Source: Pseudofrankia sp. DC12 (GTDB taxonomy: Bacteria; Actinomycetota; Actinomycetes; Frankiales; Frankiaceae). Taken from it: a stretch of DNA of 64,000 nt. This document shows, in pieces, positions 25,925 to 33,818 of the stretch (its first letter is position 1; the number at the start of each line of letters is the position of its first letter). The stretch lies in NCBI RefSeq assembly GCF_000966285.1, contig NZ_KQ031391.1, positions 2,194,640-2,258,639 on the forward strand, given 5' to 3'. Below the pieces are notes generated by a model. The model made no database searches and was not told where the DNA came from. It saw nothing but the letters and a program-made list of their open reading frames with translations. Position numbers and translations under genes: made by a program.

Positions 25925-27151
25925 TCAGGACAGCTTGCCCAGCCGGGCGGCGGCCTCTCGCAGGGTCTCCTCGCGCTTGGGGAAGGCGAAGCGGATGATG
26001 TGCCGGCCGTCGGCCGGGTCGGCGAAGAACGAGGAGCCCGGGACGCAGGCGACGCCGACGTCGGCGACCAGGTGGCGGGCGAAGGCGACGTCGTCGCCGG
26101 CCGGGTCGAGCGCCCGGGTGTCGCACATGACGTAGTAGGCGCCGTCAGGCCGGCTGACCCCGAAGCCGACGTCGGCGAGCGTCCCGCAGAGCAGGTCCCG
26201 GCGCACCTGGTAGGCCGCGGCGAGGTCGGCGTAGTACTGCTCCGGCAGGCCCATCGCGGCGACGCCGGCTGCCTGGAGCGGTGCCGCGGCACCGACCGTC
26301 AGGAAGTCGTGCGTCTTGCGGATGCCTTCCGTCAGCACCGCCGGTGCGATCGTCCAGCCGACCCGCCAGCCGGTGACGGCGTAGGTCTTGGACAGCGCGT
26401 TGACGGTGATCGTGCGGTCTTCCAGGCCGGGGACCGTGGCCGGCGGGATGTGCCCGCCGGGGCCGAGGTACTGGATGTGCTCGTAGATCTCGTCGGTGAC
26501 GACGAGGGCGTCGTACCGCTGGCAGAGCTCGGCGATGAGGTCGAGCTCGGCGCGGCTGAACATCTTGCCGGTCGGGTTGTGCGGGGTGTTGACCACGATC
26601 GCGCGGGTCCGGTCGGTGAAGGCGGCGCGCAGCTCGGCCTCGTCGAAGCTCCAGTCGGGAGCGCGCAGCTTCACCAGCCGGGGCGTCGCGCCGGAGAGGA
26701 TCGCGTCCGGGCCGTAGTTCTCGTAGAACGGCTCGAAGAAGATCACCTCCTCGCCCGGGTCGACCAGGCCGAGCATGGTCGCGATCATGGCTTCGGTGGC
26801 GCCGCAGGTCACGCAGATCTCGGTGTCCGGGTCGACCGTCCAGCCCGGGTAGGCGCGGGCCACCTTCGCCGTGATGGCCGCGCGGAACGCCGGAGCGCCC
26901 CAGGTGATCGCGTACTGGTTCACGTCCGCGTCGATCGCGGCCTTGGCGGCGTCCTTGAGCTCGGCCGGGCAGGAGAAGTCCGGGAAGCCCTGAGCCAGGT
27001 TGACGGCGCCGTGCGCGGCCGCCAGCCGGGTCATGTCCCGGATGACCGACTCGGTGAACGTCGACGCCTTGGCCGACAACCGGGCGGCGCCGGGAACCTG
27101 ACCGGCCCCGGGCGTGGAGCCGGGCCGCGAGGGCAGCATCTGCGAGGCCAC
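25925..27151 (-). CDS. Class I/II PLP aminotransferase (kynurenine/methionine-type)
   Basis: 408 aa. Fold-type I aminotransferase with NTPHNPTGKM (substrate/PLP loop), VVTDEIYEHI (PLP-binding Asp and Tyr), and the Schiff-base Lys in NALSKTYAVTGWRVGW. The N-terminal GAVNLAQGFPDF is typical of the kynurenine/glutamine transaminase K and YbdL-like subgroup. Substrate unknown; some actinobacterial relatives are annotated as DapC, but a separate dapC occurs in this window. Downstream of, and in the same direction as, the RecB-like gene, with only 36 bp between. Confidence 0.88.
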   Translation of the reverse strand: MASQMLPSRPGSTPGAGQVPGAARLSAKASTFTESVIRDMTRLAAAHGAVNLAQGFPDFSCPAELKDAAKAAIDADVNQYAITWGAPAFRAAITAKVARAYPGWTVDPDTEICVTCGATEAMIATMLGLVDPGEEVIFFEPFYENYGPDAILSGATPRLVKLRAPDWSFDEAELRAAFTDRTRAIVVNTPHNPTGKMFSRAELDLIAELCQRYDALVVTDEIYEHIQYLGPGGHIPPATVPGLEDRTITVNALSKTYAVTGWRVGWTIAPAVLTEGIRKTHDFLTVGAAAPLQAAGVAAMGLPEQYYADLAAAYQVRRDLLCGTLADVGFGVSRPDGAYYVMCDTRALDPAGDDVAFARHLVADVGVACVPGSSFFADPADGRHIIRFAFPKREETLREAAARLGKLS

Positions 27152-27187
27152 GGCTCCATCATGCAGCGTTTCCCACCGGCGCGGTGG

Positions 27188-28054
27188 TCATGTCCCCTGG
27201 CTCGCCGCCGGCTCCTGCTCGGACAGGTACTCGACGCCGGCCCACGGAGCGAGTTCGGGACCGGCCGACCGGCCCTCCGGGCAGTGGCGGCGGAAGTCGC
27301 ACCAGGAGCAGAGCGGGCCGGGGCGCGGCGGGAACGCGACGTCGGCCGGCTGCCCCGCGGCCAGCCGCTCGGTCGCCGCGACGGCGTCGGTCGCGATCGA
27401 CTCGGCCCGGCGGATGTGGCGAGCCAGGCTCTCGTCGGTGTGCTCGGCCTCGACCACCCGGCCGGTCGGCAGATGGTGCAGCTCGACTCGCCGGCAGCGC
27501 TGCCGCAACATCCGCTCGGCCGCGAACGCGTAGAGCGCCAGCGCCGACGACGTGCGGGCGTCGTCGTCCTGCGGCGCGCGCCGGCCGGTCTTGTAGTCGA
27601 CGACGACCAGCTCACCGTCCCGCTCGTCCAGCCGGTCGACCCGGCCGTGCAGCGCCAGCAGGTCGGTACGGGTCGCCACCTGGCGCTCGACCGCCCGCGG
27701 CTCGCCGGCCGGGTCGAGACCGCCGGTGTAGCGCTCGCACATCGCGGCGACCCGTTCGCGGGCGTCGGCGGACTGCTCGCCGTCCCGCCAGCCCTCCGCG
27801 ACCCAGCAGGAGCGCACCAGCGCCGCGGCGCGCTCCGGCGTGCGGCGCTGTGCGGGCTCGTCCCACCAGAGCCGCAGCGCGTTGTGCGCGCTGGTCCCGA
27901 GCGAGGTGTGCGCCCAGGGCGGGCCCTTCGGCGGCGCCGGCCGGTCGAGGTAGGTCATCCGGTAACGGCGCGGGCAGTCCTCGAACGAGGCCAGCCGGGT
28001 CGGGGTACAGCTGAACAGCCGGCGTGGCATCTCGTCGAGAACGAGCTGCGCCAT
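27188..28054 (-). CDS. RecB-family exonuclease with Fe-S cysteines
   Basis: A 288-aa PD-(D/E)xK nuclease. An early Cys in FEDCPRRYRM (about 26) plus C-terminal CSWCDFRRHC form the four-Cys iron-sulfur staple of Cas4/AddB/AdnA nucleases. The catalytic core HGRVDRLDE and VVVDYKTGR is intact. No helicase domain is present. ATG 28054 is preceded by GGAGGAG at 6-8 nt, excluding the longer in-frame start. Such stand-alone nucleases are widespread in actinobacteria and largely uncharacterised; a DNA-repair role is the natural inference. The G-rich tract at 28074-28105 lies just upstream. Confidence 0.9.
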   Translation of the reverse strand: MAQLVLDEMPRRLFSCTPTRLASFEDCPRRYRMTYLDRPAPPKGPPWAHTSLGTSAHNALRLWWDEPAQRRTPERAAALVRSCWVAEGWRDGEQSADARERVAAMCERYTGGLDPAGEPRAVERQVATRTDLLALHGRVDRLDERDGELVVVDYKTGRRAPQDDDARTSSALALYAFAAERMLRQRCRRVELHHLPTGRVVEAEHTDESLARHIRRAESIATDAVAATERLAAGQPADVAFPPRPGPLCSWCDFRRHCPEGRSAGPELAPWAGVEYLSEQEPAASQGT

Positions 28055-28073
28055 GGTCGACTCCTCCGGCTCA

Positions 28074-28105
28074 GGGGCGGGGCGGGTGGGGCGGGTGGGG
28101 CGGGG
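28074..28105 (+). other. Seven-tract G-quadruplex motif
   Basis: Seven runs of three or four G (74-77, 79-82, 84-86, 88-91, 93-95, 97-100, 102-105 within 28.0-28.1 kb), each separated by a single C or T. It lies 20 bp upstream of the RecB-like start codon, with the G-rich strand being the template strand for that gene. Confidence 0.85.
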
Positions 28106-28289
28106 CGCCCGGCCGCGGCCGGGGCACACGAAGATCCTCGCACCCGCCACCGACAGTTCCGACCACGACGGACGTCACGCGTCACAGGTGCCTGGTCCGG
28201 CGTCATCGGACCGCTGGCCCCGCAGCGCGAACCAGGCCGGTCCGCCAGCCGGGCGCCCGCTGCGCCGGACCATCGCCACGGAGCGCAAC

Positions 28290-28325
28290 TGGACGATCCC
28301 GTCGCAGCCTGGCATGCTGCGACCC
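28290..28325 (+). promoter_or_regulatory. Candidate leaderless promoter before the short ORF at 28326
   Basis: TGGACG (28290-28295), a 17-bp spacer, CATGCT (28313-28318), then 7 nt to ATG 28326. Each hexamer is one or two bases from the housekeeping consensus. An 8-bp dyad GTCGCAGC/GCTGCGAC (28301-28308, 28316-28323) overlaps the -10 and could be an operator. Confidence 0.4.
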
Positions 28326-28409
28326 ATGGAGCGCAGTGAAGCCGTGGTCGTACACGTGCCGCTGCATTCCTTTTATGGGGGCCGGGCTCGGTCCCCACTG
28401 TGCCGCTGA
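28326..28409 (+). CDS. Possible 27-aa leader peptide upstream of chorismate mutase
   Basis: A 27-codon frame starting ATG GAG CGC with sequence MERSEAVVVHVPLHSFYGG and so on, ending TGC CGC TGA. It has no ribosome site but sits 7 nt after a promoter-like sequence, as a leaderless ORF would. It contains adjacent TTT and TAT codons, both scarce in this GC-rich DNA, specifying Phe and Tyr, the end products downstream of chorismate mutase. An 8-bp hairpin follows at 28438-28458. Only one codon of each is present, so this is suggestive only. Confidence 0.3.
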   Translation: MERSEAVVVHVPLHSFYGGRARSPLCR

Positions 28410-28437
28410 TCGCGCGCCGCACAACGCCCCAGACCGA

Positions 28438-28458
28438 AGGCCCGGAACGCCCGGGCCT
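28438..28458 (+). terminator. Hairpin upstream of chorismate mutase (possible attenuator)
   Basis: Perfect 8-bp stem AGGCCCGG/CCGGGCCT with a 5-nt loop, between the putative leader peptide and the GTG start at 28505. No U-run follows. Confidence 0.35.
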
Positions 28459-28504
28459 CACCGCGCCTGGGCAGCGCCGAGCCCCCCACCCGAAAGGTGC
28501 TCCC

Positions 28505-28819
28505 GTGAGCAACACGATGGACGCAGGCCTCGACGACGCCGTCACGGACGGGTCACCGGCACCGGTCGCGCCGACGATCGCCTCGATCGACGAGGGCCGG
28601 CGCCTGATCGACGGCATCGATGTCCAGCTGCGCGACCTTGTCGCGGTCCGCCGGGACATCTCCCGGCAGATCCAGACCCAGCGGACCACTGACGGCGGCC
28701 CGCGCGTCCAGCACTCCAGGGAAAACGAGATCATCGCCGCCTGGGCGGACGAGCTCGGCCCACGCGGCGTCGAGATCGCGCTGGCGGTCCTCACCCTGTG
28801 CCGCGGCTCGCTGACCTGA
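28505..28819 (+). CDS. Chorismate mutase (AroQ type)
   Basis: A 104-aa type II chorismate mutase converting chorismate to prephenate for Phe/Tyr synthesis. The helical AroQ pattern is clear: IDEGRRLIDGIDVQLRDLVA, then RRDISRQIQTQR, and HSRENEIIAAWA. The position-specific Arg and Glu residues expected for the active site are present. It starts at GTG 28505 with GAAAGG 8 nt upstream. The first 25 residues are a disordered leader and no signal peptide is seen, so it is the cytoplasmic kind, probably working with a DAHP synthase encoded elsewhere. Confidence 0.87.
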   Translation: MSNTMDAGLDDAVTDGSPAPVAPTIASIDEGRRLIDGIDVQLRDLVAVRRDISRQIQTQRTTDGGPRVQHSRENEIIAAWADELGPRGVEIALAVLTLCRGSLT

Positions 28820-28867
28820 CGGCCCGCGCCGTCTGACAGGCGGCGCCCATCTCGGGAGCCGCGCCCG

Positions 28868-30298
28868 CTACCGGCCCGGCTCCTCGTCCGCCTGGTCGAC
28901 GCCGGGCCCGTCCGGGCCCGGCTCGGTCGGCGGCGCCTCCTGGGCGAGCTTCACCCGGTCCCGCTCCGGGTCGTCGCCCCGGCCGAAGTCGTCGAAGTCG
29001 TCGTCGAGGGTCGGGTACTCCTCGGCCGCGTGGTGCTCGACGTCGTCGTCGAGCTGCCGTTCCCGCCAGTCCGCCGGGAGCAGATGATCGAGAACGTCGT
29101 CGACCGTGACGACGCCGACCAGCCGGCCGCCGTCGTCGAGGACCGGCGCGGCGACCAGGTTGTAGGACGCCAGATGACGGGTCACCTCGGCGAGATGGGT
29201 GTCCGGCCGCAGCGGCCGGACGTCCGCGTCGATCACCGCTCCGATCAGCGTCGCAGGTGGCTCCCGCAGCAGGCGCTGGAAGTGTGCCAGACCCAGGTAG
29301 CGCCCCGTCGGCGTCTCATACGGCGGGCGGACCACGTAGACCTGGGCAGCCAGCGCCGGCGAGAGTTCGGGCGCGCGCACCCGGGCGAGCGCCTCGGCCA
29401 CCGTCGCGTTCGGCGCCAGGATCACCGGCTCGCTGGTCATCAGGCCGCCGGCCGTGTCGTCGGCGTAGCGCAGGAGCTGGCGGACGGGCGCGGCCTCCTC
29501 CGGCTCCATCAGGCGCAGCAGCCGCTCGGCGTCCTCGGCCGGCAGCTCGCCGAGCAGGTCGGCCGCGTCGTCCGGGCCCATGGCCTCCAGCACGTCGGCC
29601 GCCCGGTCCTCGGCCAGCCCGCCGAGCAGCTCCACCTGCTCGTCCTCGGGCAGCTCCTCCAGCACGTCGGCGAGCCGCTCGTCGTCCAGCGCCGCCGCGA
29701 CCTCGGCCCGCCGCTTGTAGGACAGGTCGTGCAGCATCGACGCGAGATCGGCCGGGCGCAGCTTCTCGAACGCGGCGAGCAGGTTCGCCGCGCCCTGGCC
29801 GTCCTCCGGCAGCGAGAACCCGCTGACCTCGTCCCAGCCGACGGTGCGCATGTCGCCGCGCCGGCCGCGGCCGACCCGGACGGCCACCTGGTCGAGGATC
29901 CACTCACCGCTTCGGATCGGCGCGATCGCGGCGTCGACGACCGTGACCTCCTTGCCGCCGGCGACCTCGGTGACCCGGCGGTCGAGCAGCTCGCCGAGAA
30001 CGAGGGTCTCGCCGACGCGCTGGGCGAACCGCCGCCAGTTCAGCCGCGCCGACGACAGGATCACGGCGCCGGACTCGACACCCGTGACCCGGCCCATCGC
30101 CACGAAGATCGGCCGATGCTGCACGTCCACGGCCAGGCCGAGCACGCGGGGGGGTGCGTGGCCAGGGCGCAGCGTGACGACCACATCTCGGACCCGGCCG
30201 ACCTGGTCGCCGTTGGGGTCGAGCACCAGCAGCCCGTGCAGCCGCCGGCAGTAGACCCGGACCGGCGCCGGCGTACGCTGTGCCCCGGTCGCCGTCAC
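28868..30298 (-). CDS. PRC-barrel / MgtE-N / CBS-pair protein without a channel domain
   Basis: 476 aa in three parts. About 15-200: PRC-barrel-like repeats (RVYCRRLHGLLVLDPNGDQ). About 215-330: MgtE N-terminal superhelix (VLEELPEDEQVELLGGLAED). About 335-440: CBS pair (GGLMTSEPVILAPNATV and VGVVTVDDVLDHLLP), then an acidic tail. The five-helix Mg channel of true MgtE is absent and no membrane segment is visible, so it is probably a soluble Mg- or nucleotide-sensing regulator, as in mycobacterial Rv1232c. GTG 30298 chosen as the nearest start before the first domain; ribosome site weak. Confidence 0.82.
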   Translation of the reverse strand: MTATGAQRTPAPVRVYCRRLHGLLVLDPNGDQVGRVRDVVVTLRPGHAPPRVLGLAVDVQHRPIFVAMGRVTGVESGAVILSSARLNWRRFAQRVGETLVLGELLDRRVTEVAGGKEVTVVDAAIAPIRSGEWILDQVAVRVGRGRRGDMRTVGWDEVSGFSLPEDGQGAANLLAAFEKLRPADLASMLHDLSYKRRAEVAAALDDERLADVLEELPEDEQVELLGGLAEDRAADVLEAMGPDDAADLLGELPAEDAERLLRLMEPEEAAPVRQLLRYADDTAGGLMTSEPVILAPNATVAEALARVRAPELSPALAAQVYVVRPPYETPTGRYLGLAHFQRLLREPPATLIGAVIDADVRPLRPDTHLAEVTRHLASYNLVAAPVLDDGGRLVGVVTVDDVLDHLLPADWRERQLDDDVEHHAAEEYPTLDDDFDDFGRGDDPERDRVKLAQEAPPTEPGPDGPGVDQADEEPGR

Positions 30299-30580
30299 GG
30301 TGTCTCGCTGCCCACAGCGCAAAGCTACCGCGCGGCCGTCTCGCGGCGCCAAGGCGGGACCGAGCACGCGGCCGAGCCCGGCTCCCGCGCCGGCGGGTCG
30401 ACGCACCCGGCGCCTGACCAGGCGACCACGCGTCACCCGACAACGTCTTTGGACGGACCGCCCAGTCCAATTGCCGGAATACGCGGGCTGATTCGTGGGC
30501 GGATTAACGCGGTGAGGCAACCCACACTCGAACATGATCCGCAATGGCTTCGTTCTCGGGCGCCAGCAGCGGGCTGCGGC

Positions 30581-30586
30581 TACTAT
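30581..30586 (+). promoter_or_regulatory. -10 element (TACTAT) 7 nt before the lyase start
   Basis: TACTAT fits the TANNNT -10 consensus and ends 7 nt before ATG 30594, with no ribosome site in between. This spacing predicts a leaderless transcript. No clear -35 is visible. Confidence 0.5.
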
Positions 30587-30593
30587 CTCGATC

Positions 30594-31544
30594 ATGTCGC
30601 TCCGTCCCCGCCGCTCCTGCCTAGCGGTTCCCGGCTCGTCGACCAAGATGCTCGGCAAGGCTCAGGGCCTGCCCGCGGACCAGATCTTCTGTGATCTGGA
30701 GGACTCCGTCGCGCCCGGCGCGAAGGAATCGGCCCGCGACAATGTCGTCGCTGTGCTGAACGAGGGCGACTGGACCGGCAAGACCCGAGTTGTCCGGGTC
30801 AACGACCTGACCACGAAGTGGACCTACCGCGACGTCATCACCGTCGTCGAGGGCGCCGGGGCGAACCTCGACTGCATCATGCTGCCGAAGGTGCAGACCG
30901 CGGCCCAGGTGCAGTGGCTGGACCTGCTGCTCACCCAGATCGAACAGGTGATGGGCCTGGAGGTCGGCCGTATCGGCATTGAGGCGCAGATCGAGAACGC
31001 GCTCGGCCTGTCCAACGTCAAGGACATCGCCTTCGCGAGCCCCCGCATCGAGACCATCATCTTCGGTCCGGCCGACTTCATGGCGTCGATGAACATGCCG
31101 TCTCTCGTCGTCGGCGCGCTGAACCCCGACTATCCGGGTGACCCGTTCCACTACCCGCTCTTCAAGATTGTCGAGGCGGCCCGCGCCCGCGGCGTGCAGG
31201 CCATCGACGGCCCGTTCCTGCAGATCCGCGACGTCGACGCGTTCCGGTCGGTCGCGAAGAAGTCCGCCGCGCTCGGGTACGACGGCAAGTGGGTGCTGCA
31301 CCCGGGCCAGATCGACGCGGCGAACGAGGTCTACCGGCCCCGCCAGGAGGACTACGACCATGCCGAGCTGATCCTCGACGCGTACGCCTGGCACACCTCG
31401 GAGGCCGGTGGCCTGCGCGGCGCGGTCATGCTCGGCGACGAGATGATCGACGAGGCCAGCGCGAAGATGGCCCAGGTCATCGCCGGCAAGGGCCGGGCCG
31501 CCGGCATGCAGCGCACGAAGAAGTTCGAGCCGCCGGCCCAGTAG
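30594..31544 (+). CDS. HpcH/HpaI-CitE family lyase (malyl-CoA/methylmalyl-CoA lyase-like)
   Basis: A 316-aa TIM-barrel lyase with AVPGSSTKMLGKAQG, CDLEDSVAPG (metal/CoA region), GIEAQIENALGL (catalytic Glu) and IIFGPADFMASMNMPS (metal Asp). The sequence and length fit L-malyl-CoA/beta-methylmalyl-CoA lyases rather than CitE of citrate lyase. It is followed 88 bp later by an acyl-CoA dehydrogenase, and a MaoC hydratase lies at 38.5 kb. In Streptomyces the corresponding three cluster with crotonyl-CoA carboxylase. I infer a role in ethylmalonyl-CoA-type acetyl-CoA assimilation. ATG 30594 chosen by homology and the -10 spacing; ATG 30534 is less likely. Confidence 0.85.
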   Translation: MSLRPRRSCLAVPGSSTKMLGKAQGLPADQIFCDLEDSVAPGAKESARDNVVAVLNEGDWTGKTRVVRVNDLTTKWTYRDVITVVEGAGANLDCIMLPKVQTAAQVQWLDLLLTQIEQVMGLEVGRIGIEAQIENALGLSNVKDIAFASPRIETIIFGPADFMASMNMPSLVVGALNPDYPGDPFHYPLFKIVEAARARGVQAIDGPFLQIRDVDAFRSVAKKSAALGYDGKWVLHPGQIDAANEVYRPRQEDYDHAELILDAYAWHTSEAGGLRGAVMLGDEMIDEASAKMAQVIAGKGRAAGMQRTKKFEPPAQ

Positions 31545-31632
31545 TCGGTCGCGCGCCCGGCCGCCACCTGTGGCGAGCGCGCCCGGACCACGCCGAGCCC
31601 TCGCCGCAAAACGCCGAAAGGATTCACAGGAA

Positions 31633-32832
31633 ATGGGCAGGATCGCGCAGACCGACGGTCTCACGGAGATTCAGGCCGACATTCTGTCGGCGGTCCGCAC
31701 CTTTGTGGACAAGGAGATTCTGCCGTACGCCACGGAACTCGAGCACAAGGACGAGTTCCCGGCCGAGATCGTCGACCAGATGAAGGAGATGGGCCTCTTC
31801 GGGATCACGATCCCGGAACAGTACGGCGGCCTCGGTGAGTCCCTGCTCACCTATGCGCTGGTCGTCGAGGAGATCGCCCGCGGCTGGATGAGCGTCTCCG
31901 GCGTCATCAACACCCACTTCATCGTCGCCTACCTCCTGCTCCAGCACGGCTCCGAGGAGCAGAAGGCCCGGCTGCTCCCGAAGATGGCCACCGGCGAGGT
32001 CCGCGGCGCGTTCTCGATGAGCGAGCCCGGCTGCGGCTCGGACGTCTCCGCGATCACGACCCGAGCCACCCGCGACGGCAACGACTACGTGATCAACGGC
32101 CAGAAGATGTGGCTGACGAACGGCGCCCGCGCCGGCGTCGTCGCCACCCTGGTGAAGACCGACGAGGGCGCCGACTCGGTCTACCGGAACATGACGACGT
32201 TCCTGCTGGAGAAAGAGCCCGGCTTCGGCACCACCGGCGGCCTCACCATTCCCGGCAAACTCGACAAGATGGGCTACAAGGGCGTCGAGACCACCGAGAT
32301 GGTCCTCGACAGCCACCGGGTGCCCGCCACCTCGGTCCTGGGCGGCCCGGACAAGACCGGCAAGGGCTTCTACCAGATGATGGACGGCGTCGAGGTCGGC
32401 CGGGTCAACGTCGCCGCCCGGGCCTGCGGGATCATGATCCGCGCCTTCGAGCTCGCCATCGCCTACGCCCAGCAGCGCAAGACCTTCGGCCACCCGATCG
32501 CCGACCACCAGGCCATCGCCTTCAAGCTCGCCGAGATGGCCACGAAGATCGAGGCCGGCCACCTGATGATGGTGAACGCCGCCCGCAAGAAGGACCGCGG
32601 CGAACGCAACGACGTCGAGGCCGGCATGGCGAAGTTCCTCGCCAGCGAGTACTGCTACGAGGTCACCACCGAGGCCTTCCGGATCCACGGCGGCTACGGC
32701 TACTCGAAGGAGTACGAGATCGAGCGGCTGTTCCGGGAGGCGCCGTTCATGCTGATCGGCGAAGGCACCTCCGAGGTCCAGAAGCGCATCATCAGCCGCG
32801 CCCTGCTGCGCGACTACAGACTCGCCCAGTAG
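31633..32832 (+). CDS. Acyl-CoA dehydrogenase (candidate methylsuccinyl-CoA dehydrogenase)
   Basis: A 399-aa FAD flavoprotein of the acyl-CoA dehydrogenase family. N-terminal helical domain, FSMSEPGCGSDVSAI (FAD/substrate loop), KMWLTNGARAGV, and the C-terminal IHGGYGYSKEYEIER with the catalytic-base motif GEGTSEVQ. ATG 31633 has ACAGGA just upstream; the longer frame begins in low-complexity sequence. Downstream of the malyl-CoA lyase-like gene in the same direction. By that pairing I favour (2S)-methylsuccinyl-CoA dehydrogenase, though isobutyryl- or butyryl-CoA dehydrogenase cannot be excluded. Confidence 0.87.
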   Translation: MGRIAQTDGLTEIQADILSAVRTFVDKEILPYATELEHKDEFPAEIVDQMKEMGLFGITIPEQYGGLGESLLTYALVVEEIARGWMSVSGVINTHFIVAYLLLQHGSEEQKARLLPKMATGEVRGAFSMSEPGCGSDVSAITTRATRDGNDYVINGQKMWLTNGARAGVVATLVKTDEGADSVYRNMTTFLLEKEPGFGTTGGLTIPGKLDKMGYKGVETTEMVLDSHRVPATSVLGGPDKTGKGFYQMMDGVEVGRVNVAARACGIMIRAFELAIAYAQQRKTFGHPIADHQAIAFKLAEMATKIEAGHLMMVNAARKKDRGERNDVEAGMAKFLASEYCYEVTTEAFRIHGGYGYSKEYEIERLFREAPFMLIGEGTSEVQKRIISRALLRDYRLAQ

Positions 32833-32937
32833 TCGCGCTCAGCCCGGCCCAAACGGGTCCTCCTGAGTCATGCCTGGCGGCAGTGAGCCCGGCCGGTCGC
32901 CGACCACCAGGTATGGCTCACGGGCCAGTCTCCCCGG

Positions 32938-33804
32938 TCAGGCCGAGCGCGGGGTGTCACCGGACCCACGGTCGATGATCTCGGCCAGCGCGTCGGGGTC
33001 GGTGCTGTGCGTGCCGAGTCCATGGCCCGGGCCCTCGCGGGTGCCGTGGAAGTCGCTCGAACCGGTCATCAGCAGACCGAGGCTGGCCGCGAGGCCCCGC
33101 AACCGGTCCCGGGCGGCCGGTTCCTGGTCGGGGTGGTCGACCTCGATGCCGTCGAGGCCCAGCGAGGCCATGTACTCGATCGTGTCCGGCCCGACGATGG
33201 GGCCTCGGGCAGCCGCGTAGGGGTGCGCGAAGACGCTCACCCCGCCGGCGCCCTGGATCAGCCGGAGCGCGTCGGCGACGTCTGGCTGCTCCTTGCGCGC
33301 ATGGTAGGGACCCCGGCTGCCGATCCACTTCGGCCCGAACGCCTCGTCGAGGTCGGAGATCAGCCCGGCGTCGAGCAGCGCGCCGGCGACGTGCGGCCGG
33401 CCGACCGTTCCCAGCGCCCGGGCCTGAACCTGTTCCCAGCTGACCGGTAGTCCGTCCGCCACCATCAGCTCCACCATCCGGCGGGCCCGGGAGTCCCGGC
33501 TCTCCCGCACCCGCCGTCGCATCGCCAGGAACTCCGGCTCCGCCGGGTCGAACAGGTACGCGAGGACATGCAGGCTGATCACCCGTCCGTCGGCGACCCG
33601 CACCTCACAGGAGATCTCGGCGCCCGGCACCAGCGTCATCCCGGCCGGCAGCGCGGCCGCCGCCTCGGCGATTCCGCCGGTCGTGTCGTGGTCGGTCAGC
33701 GCGAGCACCCGGACACCCGCGGCCGCCGCGGCGGCCACCAGCGCCGCGGGGGCCAGCAGCCCGTCGGACGCGGTCGAGTGGGTGTGCAGGTCGATGCCCG
33801 CCAA
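32938..33804 (-). CDS. PHP-domain phosphoesterase
   Basis: A 288-aa PHP domain, trinuclear-metal phosphoesterase. Ligand motifs in order: DLHTHSTASDG, LTDHDT, GAEISCE, VFAHPYA and GSSDFHG. The order and length match the RNase AM/YciV group (3',5'-nucleoside bisphosphate phosphatase or 5'-3' exonuclease on RNA). It follows the TerD gene by only 14 bp, so they form a transcription unit. No polymerase domain is attached. Confidence 0.87.
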   Translation of the reverse strand: MAGIDLHTHSTASDGLLAPAALVAAAAAAGVRVLALTDHDTTGGIAEAAAALPAGMTLVPGAEISCEVRVADGRVISLHVLAYLFDPAEPEFLAMRRRVRESRDSRARRMVELMVADGLPVSWEQVQARALGTVGRPHVAGALLDAGLISDLDEAFGPKWIGSRGPYHARKEQPDVADALRLIQGAGGVSVFAHPYAAARGPIVGPDTIEYMASLGLDGIEVDHPDQEPAARDRLRGLAASLGLLMTGSSDFHGTREGPGHGLGTHSTDPDALAEIIDRGSGDTPRSA

Positions 33805-33818
33805 CGCGGCCTCCCGGC

